Source of the DNA: JADCCX01 sp031431475
GTDB taxonomy: Bacteria; Pseudomonadota; Alphaproteobacteria; Rhizobiales; Beijerinckiaceae
Direction of reading: 5' to 3'
Assembly (NCBI GenBank): GCA_031431475.1
Contig: JANPDL010000025.1
Span: 1 to 64,000 of the forward strand
DNA length: 64,000 nucleotides
Shown here in pieces: positions 8,976 through 17,946 of this stretch. Each line of letters starts with the position of its first letter. Within the stretch, counting starts at the first letter, position 1. A program made the translations under genes and the position numbers. A model generated the notes under the pieces. That model searched no databases, had not been told where the DNA came from, and saw only the letters and a list, made by a program, of their open reading frames with translations.

Positions 8976-9005
8976 CCCTGGTTCAAGTCCAGGGCTGGGC
9001 CTCCA
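8976..9005 (+). other. tRNA 3'-end-like sequence, probable prophage attachment site
   Basis: The sequence CCTGG-TTCAAGT-CCAGG has the form of a tRNA T-arm and is followed by an acceptor-like stretch ending in CCTCCA. The rest of a tRNA is absent upstream, so this is not a gene. Phages commonly integrate in tRNA 3' ends and leave such a copy at the far boundary. The T73-CCA ending would suit a tRNA-Cys or tRNA-Gly target, but there is one base too many between the T-arm and the end for a perfect tRNA. Two direct copies of GCACCGC lie just upstream. Confidence 0.6.
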
Positions 9006-9013
9006 CTTTCTCT

Positions 9014-9766
9014 TCAGTGAATATGGCTACCGCCGTTCACATCGATCTCCGAACCCGTGACATAAGCCGAGAGGTCTGACGCGAGGAAGAGATAGCATCC
9101 CGCCACATCCATCTGCGTACCCACCCGCCCCATGGGAATGGTCGCCAGCACGCCCTGGCGCTGCTCATCTGTCATCTTGCCCGCCGTAATGTCGGTATCG
9201 ATCAGCGAAGGGCAGATCGCGTTGACCCGGATGTTGTCCGGCCCAAGCTCGCGGGCGCAGGCCTTGGTGTAGCCCAGCATCGCGCCCTTGGCTGCCGCAT
9301 AGGGTGTGCCACCGAATACGCCGCCGCCGCGCTGGGCCGAGACCGAGGACATGTTGATGATCGAGCCCTGTTTTGTCGCGCGCATGAATGGCACCACGGC
9401 CTGCGTCATGTGGAAACAGCCCCGCATGTTGATGTCCATGATGCGGTTGTAGATGTCATCCGTCACGGCCAGCAGGCGCTCTGGCGCGGTGATACCCGCA
9501 TTGTTCAGTAACGCATCGATCCGCCCGTGCCGCGCGATGATGCGGGCGATGGCCTTGTCGCAATCCTTGCGCTTCGTCACATCGCATTTGAGCGCCATGT
9601 GGCCACGGCCATTGAGCTGAGCGGCAGTCTCGCGGGCCATATCAAGGTCGATATCGAGCACAGCGATTTTCGCCCCATGCTCTGCGAAAAGCTTTGCCGT
9701 CGCCCGTCCCAGCCCGCGCGGGCTACCTGCACCTGTGATCACGCAGATACGGTCTTTCAGCAGCAT
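9014..9766 (-). CDS. SDR family NAD(P)-dependent oxidoreductase
   Basis: A 250-residue classical short-chain dehydrogenase. It has the Rossmann motif TGAGSPRGLG near the N terminus, LLNNAGI, the catalytic serine in NMSSVSA, and YAAAK with the active-site Tyr and Lys. The C terminus is the usual VTGSEIDVNGG. The start is set at 9766, because GGAGG lies six bases upstream; a longer in-frame reading to 9850 has no ribosome site. The substrate cannot be deduced. It faces the prophage att site at its 3' end and is divergent from the dehydrogenase at 9917. Confidence 0.9.
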   Translation of the reverse strand: MLLKDRICVITGAGSPRGLGRATAKLFAEHGAKIAVLDIDLDMARETAAQLNGRGHMALKCDVTKRKDCDKAIARIIARHGRIDALLNNAGITAPERLLAVTDDIYNRIMDINMRGCFHMTQAVVPFMRATKQGSIINMSSVSAQRGGGVFGGTPYAAAKGAMLGYTKACARELGPDNIRVNAICPSLIDTDITAGKMTDEQRQGVLATIPMGRVGTQMDVAGCYLFLASDLSAYVTGSEIDVNGGSHIH

Positions 9767-9916
9767 GTTTGCCTCCATTGTGTGGTTTCGACAGGGATAG
9801 CTGTGAGAACCGGTATGGATCAATGCTTTTGATATGTCATTTCCTTGCAAATCGGGCGTCTTGGCGACAATCTGTTAAAAACCGCCTGAACCCGAATCTT
9901 TGGGTCGCAGCCGATT

Positions 9917-10906
9917 GTGGGAGTCCTGCCTTTGCCGTCCGCCTTGAAGTCGATCTCTGTGCTGATCCAGACCCCCACGATGCCATTGATCATGGAGGGC
10001 ATCGACAAGGCTTTCACGCTGCACAAATTGTGGGAGCAGAAGGACGAAGCGGCTTTCATCAAGGCCCATAGCGGCTCGATTCGCGCCATCGCAGGCGGGT
10101 TCAAGAAGAAGCTGGATGGATCCTATCTGAAACAATTCCCCAAGGTGGAGTTCGTCTCCAACTTTGGCGTGGGGTACGACGGTGTCGATGCAGCCTGGTG
10201 CGGCCAGAACGGCATTCTCGTTTCCAACACGCCAAATGTACTGACGGATGAGGTGGCGGATCTGGCCGTTGGGCTGCTGCTATCCACCATCCGCCAGTTG
10301 CCGCAATCCGATGCCTTCCTGCGTCGCGGCGAGTGGCTGAAAGGCAATTACCCGCTGACGACGACGCTGCGTGATCGCAAGATCGGTATTCTGGCGCTCG
10401 GCCGCATCGGCAAGGCGGTCGCGAAGCGGCTGGAAGGTTTTGGCGTCGAGATCAGCTATCACGGCCGCGCGCCGCAGGCCGATGTCCCATATACCTACCA
10501 CAAGACATTGGTCGGCATGGCGAAGGCGGTGGACGTGCTGCTCTCGATTGCGCCGGGAGGTCCAGACACGCATCACATTATCAACGCAGAAGTGCTCAAA
10601 GCGTTGGGTCCAGATGGCATCCTCATCAACGTGGGGCGCGGCACGGTGGTGGATGAGCAGGCGCTGATCAAGGCACTGGCTGACAAGATGATCCTCACGG
10701 CTGGTCTTGATGTGTTCGAGGATGAGCCGCGCGTGCCGCAGGCGCTGATCGACATGCCGCATGTCGTGCTGCTCCCGCATGTCGGCTCGGCGTCGCATCA
10801 CACGCGCAAGCTCATGGGCCAGCTCGTGGTGGACAATCTGACCTCGTGGTTCTCCGGCAAGGGACCGATCACCCCGGTGCCAGAAACACCGTGGGATAAG
10901 AAATAG
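9917..10906 (+). CDS. D-isomer-specific 2-hydroxyacid dehydrogenase
   Basis: Up to 329 residues. The substrate domain carries NFGVGYDGVD, and the NAD domain has LGRIGKAVAKRLEGFGV. The catalytic Arg lies in NVGRGTVVDEQAL, the Glu in FEDEP and the His in LLPHVGSAS. These are the full set for glyoxylate/hydroxypyruvate-type reductases, so it probably reduces a 2-oxoacid with NAD(P)H. Start: GTG 9917 is the longest reading, but TTG 9932 has GGGAG eight bases upstream and fits the family length as well. Confidence 0.9.
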   Translation: MGVLPLPSALKSISVLIQTPTMPLIMEGIDKAFTLHKLWEQKDEAAFIKAHSGSIRAIAGGFKKKLDGSYLKQFPKVEFVSNFGVGYDGVDAAWCGQNGILVSNTPNVLTDEVADLAVGLLLSTIRQLPQSDAFLRRGEWLKGNYPLTTTLRDRKIGILALGRIGKAVAKRLEGFGVEISYHGRAPQADVPYTYHKTLVGMAKAVDVLLSIAPGGPDTHHIINAEVLKALGPDGILINVGRGTVVDEQALIKALADKMILTAGLDVFEDEPRVPQALIDMPHVVLLPHVGSASHHTRKLMGQLVVDNLTSWFSGKGPITPVPETPWDKK

Positions 10907-10919
10907 GGGCAAATTGACG

Positions 10920-11726
10920 ATGGCCTTGCAGATCATGAAAACCATTCTCATTCCCGCCGCGCTGGTCCTGTCGCTTGGCACTGCGCTGGCCCAGGTCGTG
11001 GCACCGGCCAAACCGGCAGATGATCTGCTGGCGCTGACCTCCGATGCCTCGAAGACCGTGGCCGGCCAGTGGGACATGGCCGTGCCGAAGAATAACCTGA
11101 AATGCCGTATCCAGCTCAACATCACGGGCAAGGTTCCCAAGGCTTCGGTGGGCATGCCGGCGCCCTGCCGCAAGTCGATGGGGGCCATGGGCAATGCGCA
11201 GAGCTGGGGCCTGACGCCGAATGGGTCCTTGCGCATGGTGGGTGGCAAGGGCGAGACCATAGCCGAGTTTGCCCGCGCTGACGCCGGTGTGCTGAACGCC
11301 TCGATCGGGACAAATGATTTCACGATGGAAGCTGTGAGCGGGCGCTATCCCTCGCCGGAACGCATCGCCAGCGTCGATGCTGCGGTGTCTCGGCTTACGA
11401 CACCGCAAGCCGATAATCCCACGACGCCAGCAGCTGTAGCCGGGCGTTATCAGTTGATGCGGGGCGGAGGCGCAGAAACAGGCTGCGTGCTTGTGCTGGA
11501 CCGGACACAACCTGGACCCGCTTCGCAAAGCGGCAAGGCCAGCCTTGAAAAGGGCTGTGTCGACAAGGGTTTGCAGGTCTTTGATCCGGCTGGCTGGATT
11601 GTCGAGCGTGATCGCCTGTTTCTCTATGCTCGCAAGGGTCACCGCAACGGCTTCAACATCGAGCGCAGTGGCATGCTGGTGAAAGATCCTCCCGCCGGAT
11701 CGCCGCTCTCAGCCCGCAAGCTTTAA
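10920..11726 (+). CDS. Secreted protein with two Inh (AprI)-type inhibitor domains
   Basis: About 268 residues. A Sec signal peptide (MKTILIPAALVLSLGTALA) is followed by two repeats of the Inh/Omp19 beta-barrel pattern. The first, about residues 45-120, has VAGQWDM, a CRIQLN strand and a second Cys. The second, about 150-235, has VAGRYQLM, CVLVLD and a second Cys. Each repeat has two cysteines that may form the family disulfide. The family includes periplasmic inhibitors of secreted metalloproteases; no protease gene is adjacent. The last 18 bases overlap the convergent azlD gene antisense. Confidence 0.7.
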   Translation: MALQIMKTILIPAALVLSLGTALAQVVAPAKPADDLLALTSDASKTVAGQWDMAVPKNNLKCRIQLNITGKVPKASVGMPAPCRKSMGAMGNAQSWGLTPNGSLRMVGGKGETIAEFARADAGVLNASIGTNDFTMEAVSGRYPSPERIASVDAAVSRLTTPQADNPTTPAAVAGRYQLMRGGGAETGCVLVLDRTQPGPASQSGKASLEKGCVDKGLQVFDPAGWIVERDRLFLYARKGHRNGFNIERSGMLVKDPPAGSPLSARKL

Positions 11727-12020
11727 TGATCGACCGATTGCGACCACAGCGACGCCGATAACAGCTGAAAGCAAATCGCTTTTCGTGATCTTCATGGCCA
11801 GTGCAGTTCCTGCAAGGGCCACAATCTCGACAAGGCCTCCGCGAACGGCAGCGGGAACCACCAACCCTACCATGACCGCGAGAGGAGTGGCCTTCAGCGC
11901 GGCCTCGACTCGCGGCGTGATATCCACAAAGCGCATGACCCAGAATCCGCTGAGGCGACAGACCAGTGACGCGCAGCCCAGCGCGAATACGAACAGGAAA
12001 AACTCAAGCCGGACGCTCAT
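11709..12020 (-). CDS. azlD: AzlD-family subunit of branched-chain amino acid exporter
   Basis: A 103-residue protein with three to four hydrophobic segments and the AzlD pattern CRLSGFW and LKATPLAVMVGLVVPA. AzlD works with AzlC in an inner-membrane exporter of branched-chain amino acids or analogues. Its ATG overlaps the azlC stop by four bases, so the two are translationally coupled. Confidence 0.85.
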   Translation of the reverse strand: MSVRLEFFLFVFALGCASLVCRLSGFWVMRFVDITPRVEAALKATPLAVMVGLVVPAAVRGGLVEIVALAGTALAMKITKSDLLSAVIGVAVVAIGRSLKLAG

Positions 12021-12823
12021 GGCAGGTCCTGCTTGATGTCAGGTTGCTGCTCGCGGAACGTGAACCATGCGACCATTGCCCCCGTTAATCCCGCGCAGAG
12101 AATGGCGGAGCCGGATGTTAGAAAGCGGTCGGCCAAAACAGCGGCGAGCGCAGCAGCAAGGATCACCTTGAGATCACTCCGCCCCTTGAACATGCCGACG
12201 CCCATGGCGGCGGAAAAAGCCACCAGCAGAAAATCCAGTGCCAGCGCTGAGGGATTTTGGATCAGGGACCGTGCGGCGGAGCCAATCCATGTGCCAGCCA
12301 GCCAGGGAACGAACATGGCCAAGCCCGAGCCGAAGATGAAACCTGCATCCTGCTCGCCCTCGGATTGCACTTTCATTGACAGCATCCAGTTGCCATCGCC
12401 CAGCACGGCAAGTGTCGGATAGGCTTTCCACGCTGGAACATTGCCAAGCCATGGCCGCAAAGCTGCGCCATACAGCACGTACCGTGCATTCAGCAGCATG
12501 ATCGTACCGATGACAGTGAGAGCTGCCGCGCCCTGCGGAACCAGACCGCCACCCATCGCATTGACAGCAACCAGCTGTGCGCTGCCCGAATAGACAAGCC
12601 CGCTCATCAGCAGGGCTTCGCTTAGAGAGATTTGCGCCTCGCGCGCCAGCAGGCCAAAGGCCATGCCATAGACCAGCACGCCCACTGCCAGCGGCTGCGA
12701 CGCGAGGATGCCCCGGCGTATGCCCGCGAAGGAGAAGAGAGATGGCGAAGAGTGGGGAGCAAGGTGAGGTGAAGACACGGGCGGAGAATTAGCGGCGCGG
12801 AATGCCAAGAGTCCAGCCCACAA
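12017..12823 (-). CDS. azlC: AzlC-family branched-chain amino acid permease
   Basis: Up to 268 residues with about seven hydrophobic segments. Conserved AzlC features are the PLAVGVLVYGMAFG entry helix, YSGSAQLVAVNA and LNARYVLYGAAL. The long frame opens at TTG 12823; GTG 12778 gives a 253-residue protein closer to family length, and neither has a clear ribosome site. It is divergent from the YfhO-like gene. Export activity is known for the family; the substrate here is inferred. Confidence 0.85.
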   Translation of the reverse strand: MWAGLLAFRAANSPPVSSPHLAPHSSPSLFSFAGIRRGILASQPLAVGVLVYGMAFGLLAREAQISLSEALLMSGLVYSGSAQLVAVNAMGGGLVPQGAAALTVIGTIMLLNARYVLYGAALRPWLGNVPAWKAYPTLAVLGDGNWMLSMKVQSEGEQDAGFIFGSGLAMFVPWLAGTWIGSAARSLIQNPSALALDFLLVAFSAAMGVGMFKGRSDLKVILAAALAAVLADRFLTSGSAILCAGLTGAMVAWFTFREQQPDIKQDLP

Positions 12824-12921
12824 AACCGTGAATATAGAACAATCTTTACTTGATGGGATTGTTCACCGCAGGCTCATGCACCTTCTTCCATCCTCCCGCC
12901 AATGACCGTAGTGATGCGCCC

Positions 12922-15297
12922 ATGAACCCCTTTCCTCCGCGCCGCTATCATCTGGCGTCCGCCCTCCTCATCGTATCGCTGGTCTGGCTGGTGCTGGCCT
13001 GGCCGTGGCTTTCCGACAGCGTGACCGTGCCATGGGACGCCAAGGCGCATTTCCAGCCGCAGCTGGCCTTCCTGGCGCAGAGTCTGCAAAGCGGCCAATC
13101 GCCGTTCTGGACACCGAATGTCTTTGCCGGGCATCCGCAAATCGCTGATCCGCAATCGTTGATCTTCTCGCCGCCCTTCCTGCTTCTGGCGTATTTGGTG
13201 CCATCGCCTGATCTGCGCGACATGGATGCGGTACTTTTGGGCAGTCTTCTGGTCGGAAGCTGGTTCATCCTGCTCTATTTCCGCGATCGGCAGTGGCACG
13301 AGGCGGCTGCCATCATTGCAGCACTCTCCTTCGCTTTTGGCGGTGCTGCGGCCTGGCGCATCCAGCATGTGGGACAGGTGCTGAGTGTGGCGTACTTCCC
13401 CATCGCGCTCTGGCTGCTGGACCGGGCGCTCCGGCGTGGCAGTGGCCTCTATGGCTTTGCCTCTGGCGTGGTCGCAGGGTTCATGCTGCTGGGGCGCGAT
13501 CAGGTGGCTTTTCTCGGGCTTATCACGCTTGCATTCTATACAATCCATTGCCTGTGGGAAAGCGGGTGGGCCTTCCGCCGGAGCTTGCTGCCGTTATCAC
13601 TTGGCGCGCTCGGTGGTGTCATTACGGTAACAGTGCCGATGGTGATGACGCTGTTGCTGGCGGCGGATTCCAACCGCCCGCTGATCACTCTATCAGAGGC
13701 GGGCAAAGGTTCGCTGCATCCCTGGTCGCTGCTGACTGGCATAATCCCGCATCTCTATGGTATCGCCCGTCCGCTGGGTGAATACTGGGGTCCGCCAAGT
13801 CCTGATTGGGGATATGTAGACCTCTACCTCGCCCGCAACATGGCGACGTTCTATTTCGGTATCCTGCCGCTGCTGGGCCTCCTGCTCCTGCCGTTTCTGA
13901 TCCGCTTTAGGCCCAAGTTTGCGACGTCACCCGAAAGCCTTGCTGCTGGACAGGATGCGCATCGGCGTGATGCGATCTTCCTGTTCATCGGCTTCGTTCT
14001 GCTGATGCTCTACAGCCTTGGACGCTACACGCCGTTCTTTGCGGGCGTCTTTATGCTGATCCCCGGCATCGACAAGTTCCGTCGCCCTGCGGATGCGCTG
14101 TTCATGGCCTGTGCTCTGGGAAGCATGGCGGGCGGATACGCCCTGCACCGCTGGATCGTCGCGCCACGCTTTGTGCTGCCCCGCTGGGCGCTGATGGCCT
14201 TTGGTGCATTCATCCTGTTCTGTGGTGTGTCCGGAGGTATTCTGGCGTTCAGCGTCGGCAGGCTGGAACAGACAGTGGCACCTCTTGCGGCTTCGGCCTG
14301 TTTTCTGGTCGCCGCTATCATGACGCTGGTGATGCTGCACCGTCTCGAAGGCAAAACAGTGCCGCTGATGCTTGTTGCAGGGTTTTTCATGCTGGCGGAT
14401 CTTGGCTGGAACAACGCACCCAATGAATCAACCGGGCTCTCACCGGAATCCTATGAGGTCCTGCGACCGGACAGCAAGAACGAGACAATCGCTATCCTCA
14501 AGCAGAAAGTGCAGGAAACCCGAGCACCAGACCGGATTGACAGGGTGGAACTGGTCGGGATCGACTTCCACTGGCCTAATGTCAGCCTTGTTCATGGGTT
14601 ACACCACACGCTGGGATACAATCCCGTCCGCTCCGCGATCTACAGCAACAGCGTCGGCGCGCGCGATCATATTGCCGGGCCTGACCAGCGGTTGTTCACG
14701 CCCTTGCTGCCGTCTTACAAGTCGCTGATGGCCGATCTTGTGGGTCTTCGCTATATTGCAGTCAGTATCCCGATGGAAGATCTATACCGGGTTGCGCCGC
14801 GCCAGCCCGGGCTTCCGCCAGCCGTGTTTGATGCGGAAGATTTTCCGCTGATCGCGCGCACCCAACAAGCCTATATCTACGAGAACCCACGTGCCTTGCC
14901 CCGCGTGCTCTTCGCAGGCAATGCTCTCCAAGTGGATTTCGACAGTCTCATCAAGACAGGTGCCTGGCCCGCTTTTGATCCGAAGCAGACCGTTCTGCTG
15001 GATCGCCTGATCAACCCGAAAGAGGCGGAGCTCAAGGAAGACACGCGTACGGTCAGGATCACGAGCTATCGCAACACCGAAGTGATCATCGAGGCGGAAT
15101 CGCAAAAGGGTGGCTTCGTTGTGCTCAACGATTCCTGGGATGACTGGTGGTATGCCGAGGTGGATGGCCAGCCCGCACAGATCGAGCGCGCCAATATCGT
15201 GTTTCGGACTGTTGCGGTACCGCCGGGCAAGCACATCGTGCGATTTGTCTTCCAGCCCTTCCGCGGGGCCTTGGCGGAAGTGCTGCGGCGGAGGTAG
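12922..15297 (+). CDS. YfhO-like polytopic membrane protein
   Basis: 791 residues from the preferred ATG 12922, with a longer in-frame reading from 12850. A first membrane helix (LLIVSLVWLVLAWPWL) and an extracytoplasmic loop (VPWDAKAHFQPQL) resemble the start of GT-C-fold transferases. About a dozen further hydrophobic segments fill residues 90-500. The C-terminal soluble part has the YfhO-type ending DSWDDWWYAEVDGQPA ... ANIVFRTVAVPPGKH. YfhO proteins are implicated in glycosylating cell-surface polymers. It lies 26 bases before the gamma-glutamyltransferase gene and may share its transcript. Confidence 0.75.
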   Translation: MNPFPPRRYHLASALLIVSLVWLVLAWPWLSDSVTVPWDAKAHFQPQLAFLAQSLQSGQSPFWTPNVFAGHPQIADPQSLIFSPPFLLLAYLVPSPDLRDMDAVLLGSLLVGSWFILLYFRDRQWHEAAAIIAALSFAFGGAAAWRIQHVGQVLSVAYFPIALWLLDRALRRGSGLYGFASGVVAGFMLLGRDQVAFLGLITLAFYTIHCLWESGWAFRRSLLPLSLGALGGVITVTVPMVMTLLLAADSNRPLITLSEAGKGSLHPWSLLTGIIPHLYGIARPLGEYWGPPSPDWGYVDLYLARNMATFYFGILPLLGLLLLPFLIRFRPKFATSPESLAAGQDAHRRDAIFLFIGFVLLMLYSLGRYTPFFAGVFMLIPGIDKFRRPADALFMACALGSMAGGYALHRWIVAPRFVLPRWALMAFGAFILFCGVSGGILAFSVGRLEQTVAPLAASACFLVAAIMTLVMLHRLEGKTVPLMLVAGFFMLADLGWNNAPNESTGLSPESYEVLRPDSKNETIAILKQKVQETRAPDRIDRVELVGIDFHWPNVSLVHGLHHTLGYNPVRSAIYSNSVGARDHIAGPDQRLFTPLLPSYKSLMADLVGLRYIAVSIPMEDLYRVAPRQPGLPPAVFDAEDFPLIARTQQAYIYENPRALPRVLFAGNALQVDFDSLIKTGAWPAFDPKQTVLLDRLINPKEAELKEDTRTVRITSYRNTEVIIEAESQKGGFVVLNDSWDDWWYAEVDGQPAQIERANIVFRTVAVPPGKHIVRFVFQPFRGALAEVLRRR

Positions 15298-15323
15298 TCT
15301 GTCTTCTCACCCCGGGGAACATC

Positions 15324-16916
15324 ATGCCAAACGCTTCCGTCCTGTCGCCGAACCTGTCGCGGCGCATCAGCATCCGCAAACCCTCAATGGTCTCCAAAGG
15401 CGGCATTGTCGTCACGCAGAACCGCGTAGCCTCAGAGGTTGGCGCGCGCATCCTGAAGGCGGGCGGACATGCTGTCGATGCGGCCATCGCCGCGGCTTTC
15501 GCCATCGGTGTCGTCGAGCCCTGGATGAGCGGCATCGGCGGTGTCGGCGGCATGCTGGTGCATGATGCGAAGACGGGCAAGGTAACGGGGTTCGATTTCG
15601 GCGGGCGCTCGCCCAAGGGCCTGAAGGTCACGGATTTCGCACTGGTGCCGGGCGCGGATGCTGATCTCTTCGGTTGGCCTGCGGTGAAGGGCAACATCAA
15701 CACAGTCGGCCCAAGGGCGGTGGTGACACCAAGCCAACCGCTGGGTCTGTGGACGGCTCACAAGGCTTTCGGGCGAAAGCCATGGGCCGAGTTGATGGCA
15801 CCCGCCATCGCACTAGCGGAAGAGGGTCCGGTTGTCGACTGGCATACAACGCTGCTGGTCGCGACAGCACAGGCTGATCTCACCAAAGACAAGGGCTGCG
15901 CGGAGCGTTTCCTGCGGGGAGAGCAAGCCCCGGTTCCGCCCGCTGCGAACACAGGCAAGCAACTGCATTTGCCGATGAAATCATTGGCAAAATCGCTGGC
16001 CGTGCTGGCGGAGGAGGGCGCACCCGCTCTTTACCGGGGTAGGCTCGCTGACAGCATCGCCGCCGATGTGCAGGCGATGGGCGGCTATCTCTCGGCAGAC
16101 GACCTGGCGAGCTATCAGGTCCGCACCGTCGAGCCGCTGGTGATCAGATACGGCAAGCACCGCGTGCATGTGCTGCCCGAGCTGAACGGAGGCCCGACGC
16201 TGCATGTCGCCTTCGATGCGCTCTCGAAGATCAGGCGCAAGCCCGGCAAGCGTCCCAAAGCCGATGATTATGTGGCCTATGCCTCGGCGCTGAAAACGGC
16301 GTGGGAGGATCGCTTCAAGCGCCTTGGCGATGCTGGCGAGCGCTCGGCTCCCACCTGCACCACGCATCTCACCGTGATCGACCGCGACGGCAACATGGTG
16401 ACGCTGACGCAGACGCTGCTCTCGCTCTTTGGTTCGCGTGTGGTGCTGCCAACCTCCGGCATCCTGATGAACAATGGCATCAACTGGTTCGATCCGCGCC
16501 CCGGCGGACCGAATGCGATTGCGCCTGACAGACGTGTGCTTGCCAACTACGTGCCGTCCATCCTGCATGGTCCGAACGGCACCATGGCGGTCGGCGGCTG
16601 TGGTGGTCGCAAAATCATCCCCGCTGTGTTCCAGTTGCTCGCCATGCGGGCGGATTTCGGCATGGACCTCGACACGCTGTTCCATACGCCGCGCCTCGAT
16701 GTCTCTGGCGGGCTGGAAGTGGTGACAGACCGCCGCATGGGCAAGGGCACGCTGAAGGCGCTGGATAAAGCCTTCGATATGGTGCTGGCCGAGCCGGTGG
16801 TCTATTCCAACCCCTACACCATTGCGAACGGCGTGTTGCGGGTGAAGCGTATGAACGAGGGGGCTTGCGAGCCGCTGCAGCCGTGGAGCGAGGCGGTGGG
16901 CGAGGAGGAGGTGTGA
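15324..16916 (+). CDS. Gamma-glutamyltransferase family protein
   Basis: 530 residues starting at ATG 15324 behind GGGGAA. It has the N-terminal family motif GGHAVDAAIAAAFAIGVVEP. The autoprocessing site is TCTTHLTVIDRDGNMVTLTQ, where the Thr after CT is the likely nucleophile, followed by the GILMNNGINWFDPRPG loop and a GG-rich substrate loop. No signal peptide is evident, unlike the export-type enzyme at the right edge of the window. Members include true transpeptidases and cephalosporin/amide hydrolases, so the substrate is open. The stop overlaps the next gene's GTG (GTGA). Confidence 0.85.
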   Translation: MPNASVLSPNLSRRISIRKPSMVSKGGIVVTQNRVASEVGARILKAGGHAVDAAIAAAFAIGVVEPWMSGIGGVGGMLVHDAKTGKVTGFDFGGRSPKGLKVTDFALVPGADADLFGWPAVKGNINTVGPRAVVTPSQPLGLWTAHKAFGRKPWAELMAPAIALAEEGPVVDWHTTLLVATAQADLTKDKGCAERFLRGEQAPVPPAANTGKQLHLPMKSLAKSLAVLAEEGAPALYRGRLADSIAADVQAMGGYLSADDLASYQVRTVEPLVIRYGKHRVHVLPELNGGPTLHVAFDALSKIRRKPGKRPKADDYVAYASALKTAWEDRFKRLGDAGERSAPTCTTHLTVIDRDGNMVTLTQTLLSLFGSRVVLPTSGILMNNGINWFDPRPGGPNAIAPDRRVLANYVPSILHGPNGTMAVGGCGGRKIIPAVFQLLAMRADFGMDLDTLFHTPRLDVSGGLEVVTDRRMGKGTLKALDKAFDMVLAEPVVYSNPYTIANGVLRVKRMNEGACEPLQPWSEAVGEEEV

Positions 16917-17944
16917 GGGATCAGCCAACATCCCTGATGGCCGCAGAAACGCGTGAGGCTCCCGCCGTCGTCGCCCGCATGCTTACCTGCAACGCGGCCG
17001 TCATCACAACCATCGGCAACCGCCTCCGCAGCCTCAACCCGCCCGTCATCCTCACCTGCGGACGCGGCTCATCCGACCACGCGGCGGCCTATTTCAAATA
17101 CCTCACCGAGATCATGCTGGGCGTGCCTGTCGCGTCTGTCGGCCCTTCGATCGCCTCGGTCTATGAGGCTCCACTGAAGCTCCATGGCGCTGCTTTGCTA
17201 ACGATCTCGCAATCCGGGCAAAGCCCGGACATCGTCGCCCTGCAACGTGCGGCGAAAGCGGCTGGTGTGCTGACGATTGCCATACTCAATGTCACGGATT
17301 CGCCAATCGGTCTGGAAGCGGATTTCGTCGTGCCGCTGCATGCGGACGAGGAAAAGAGCGTGGCCGCCACCAAGAGCTTCATCGCGTCCTGTGCCGCTGC
17401 CGCCGCAATCGTCGCGGCATGGAGCGGCGACAAAGCTCTCACCGCGGCAGTGAACCACCTGCCTGACACTTTGCAAACTGCGCTCGCGCAGGACTGGTCC
17501 CTCGCGGAAGCATTGGCTTCCGAGCGCTCGCTCTACGTGCTGGGGCGTGGCCCGGCTCTGGCGATGGCCGAGGAAGCCGCGCTCAAGCTGAAGGAAACAG
17601 CATCGCTCCACGCCGAAGCCTTCTCGCCCGCCGAGGTGATGCATGGCCCGCTGCAACTGGTTGAGCGTGGTTTCCCCGTGCTGTGCCTCGCGCCGGATGA
17701 CGCGGCGGCGGTCACGACGCGCGTGGCGCTCGACAGGCTGGTCTCGTCAGGAGCAAAGGTCTTCACTGCGAGCGCGCGGACTTTGCCGGGCGTTCATCTG
17801 CCTGTTGCAGCAACAGGTCATGGATTGACTGATCCGATCGCGATCATCCAGTCGTTTTATGTGCTGGCCGAGAGGATTGCGCGGCTGAGGGGGCATGATC
17901 CGGACAGGCCGGAGCGGCTGCGGAAGGTGACGGAGACGGTGTGA
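16913..17944 (+). CDS. Double-SIS-domain sugar isomerase / aminotransferase (GlmS-like)
   Basis: 343 residues from GTG 16913, which overlaps the upstream stop as GTGA and has GGAGG four bases ahead; ATG 16937 is the alternative. Two SIS domains are present. The first (about 45-160) has the sugar-phosphate loop CGRGSSDHAA and SQSGQSPD. The second (about 200-330) has LGRGPALAMAEEAALKLKE, followed by HAEAFSPAEVMHGP as in GlmS and AgaS. There is no glutaminase domain, so it would act as a sugar-phosphate deaminase/isomerase. The coupling to a gamma-glutamyltransferase is unusual. Confidence 0.8.
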   Translation: MRDQPTSLMAAETREAPAVVARMLTCNAAVITTIGNRLRSLNPPVILTCGRGSSDHAAAYFKYLTEIMLGVPVASVGPSIASVYEAPLKLHGAALLTISQSGQSPDIVALQRAAKAAGVLTIAILNVTDSPIGLEADFVVPLHADEEKSVAATKSFIASCAAAAAIVAAWSGDKALTAAVNHLPDTLQTALAQDWSLAEALASERSLYVLGRGPALAMAEEAALKLKETASLHAEAFSPAEVMHGPLQLVERGFPVLCLAPDDAAAVTTRVALDRLVSSGAKVFTASARTLPGVHLPVAATGHGLTDPIAIIQSFYVLAERIARLRGHDPDRPERLRKVTETV

Positions 17945-17946
17945 GC

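Larger units (their letters stand above)
1..9005. mobile_element. Right end of a tailed-phage prophage
   Basis: All genes in this stretch run rightward and have phage roles in the usual late order: large virion or ejection proteins, tail spike, endolysin, spanin-like pair, holin-like protein, terminator. The stretch ends in a 30-base sequence resembling a tRNA 3' end (8976-9005). Immediately after it come leftward and rightward metabolic genes of ordinary host type. The left part (integrase, packaging, capsid) is outside the window, so completeness cannot be judged. The T7-type tail-spike N terminus and large internal proteins suggest a podovirus-like phage; this is inference. Confidence 0.85.

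Noticed and set aside
8930..9005. Complete tRNA or tmRNA gene at the prophage boundary
   Set aside because: Only the T-arm and acceptor-like end are present; no matching 5' acceptor strand, D-arm, anticodon arm or tag peptide was found.
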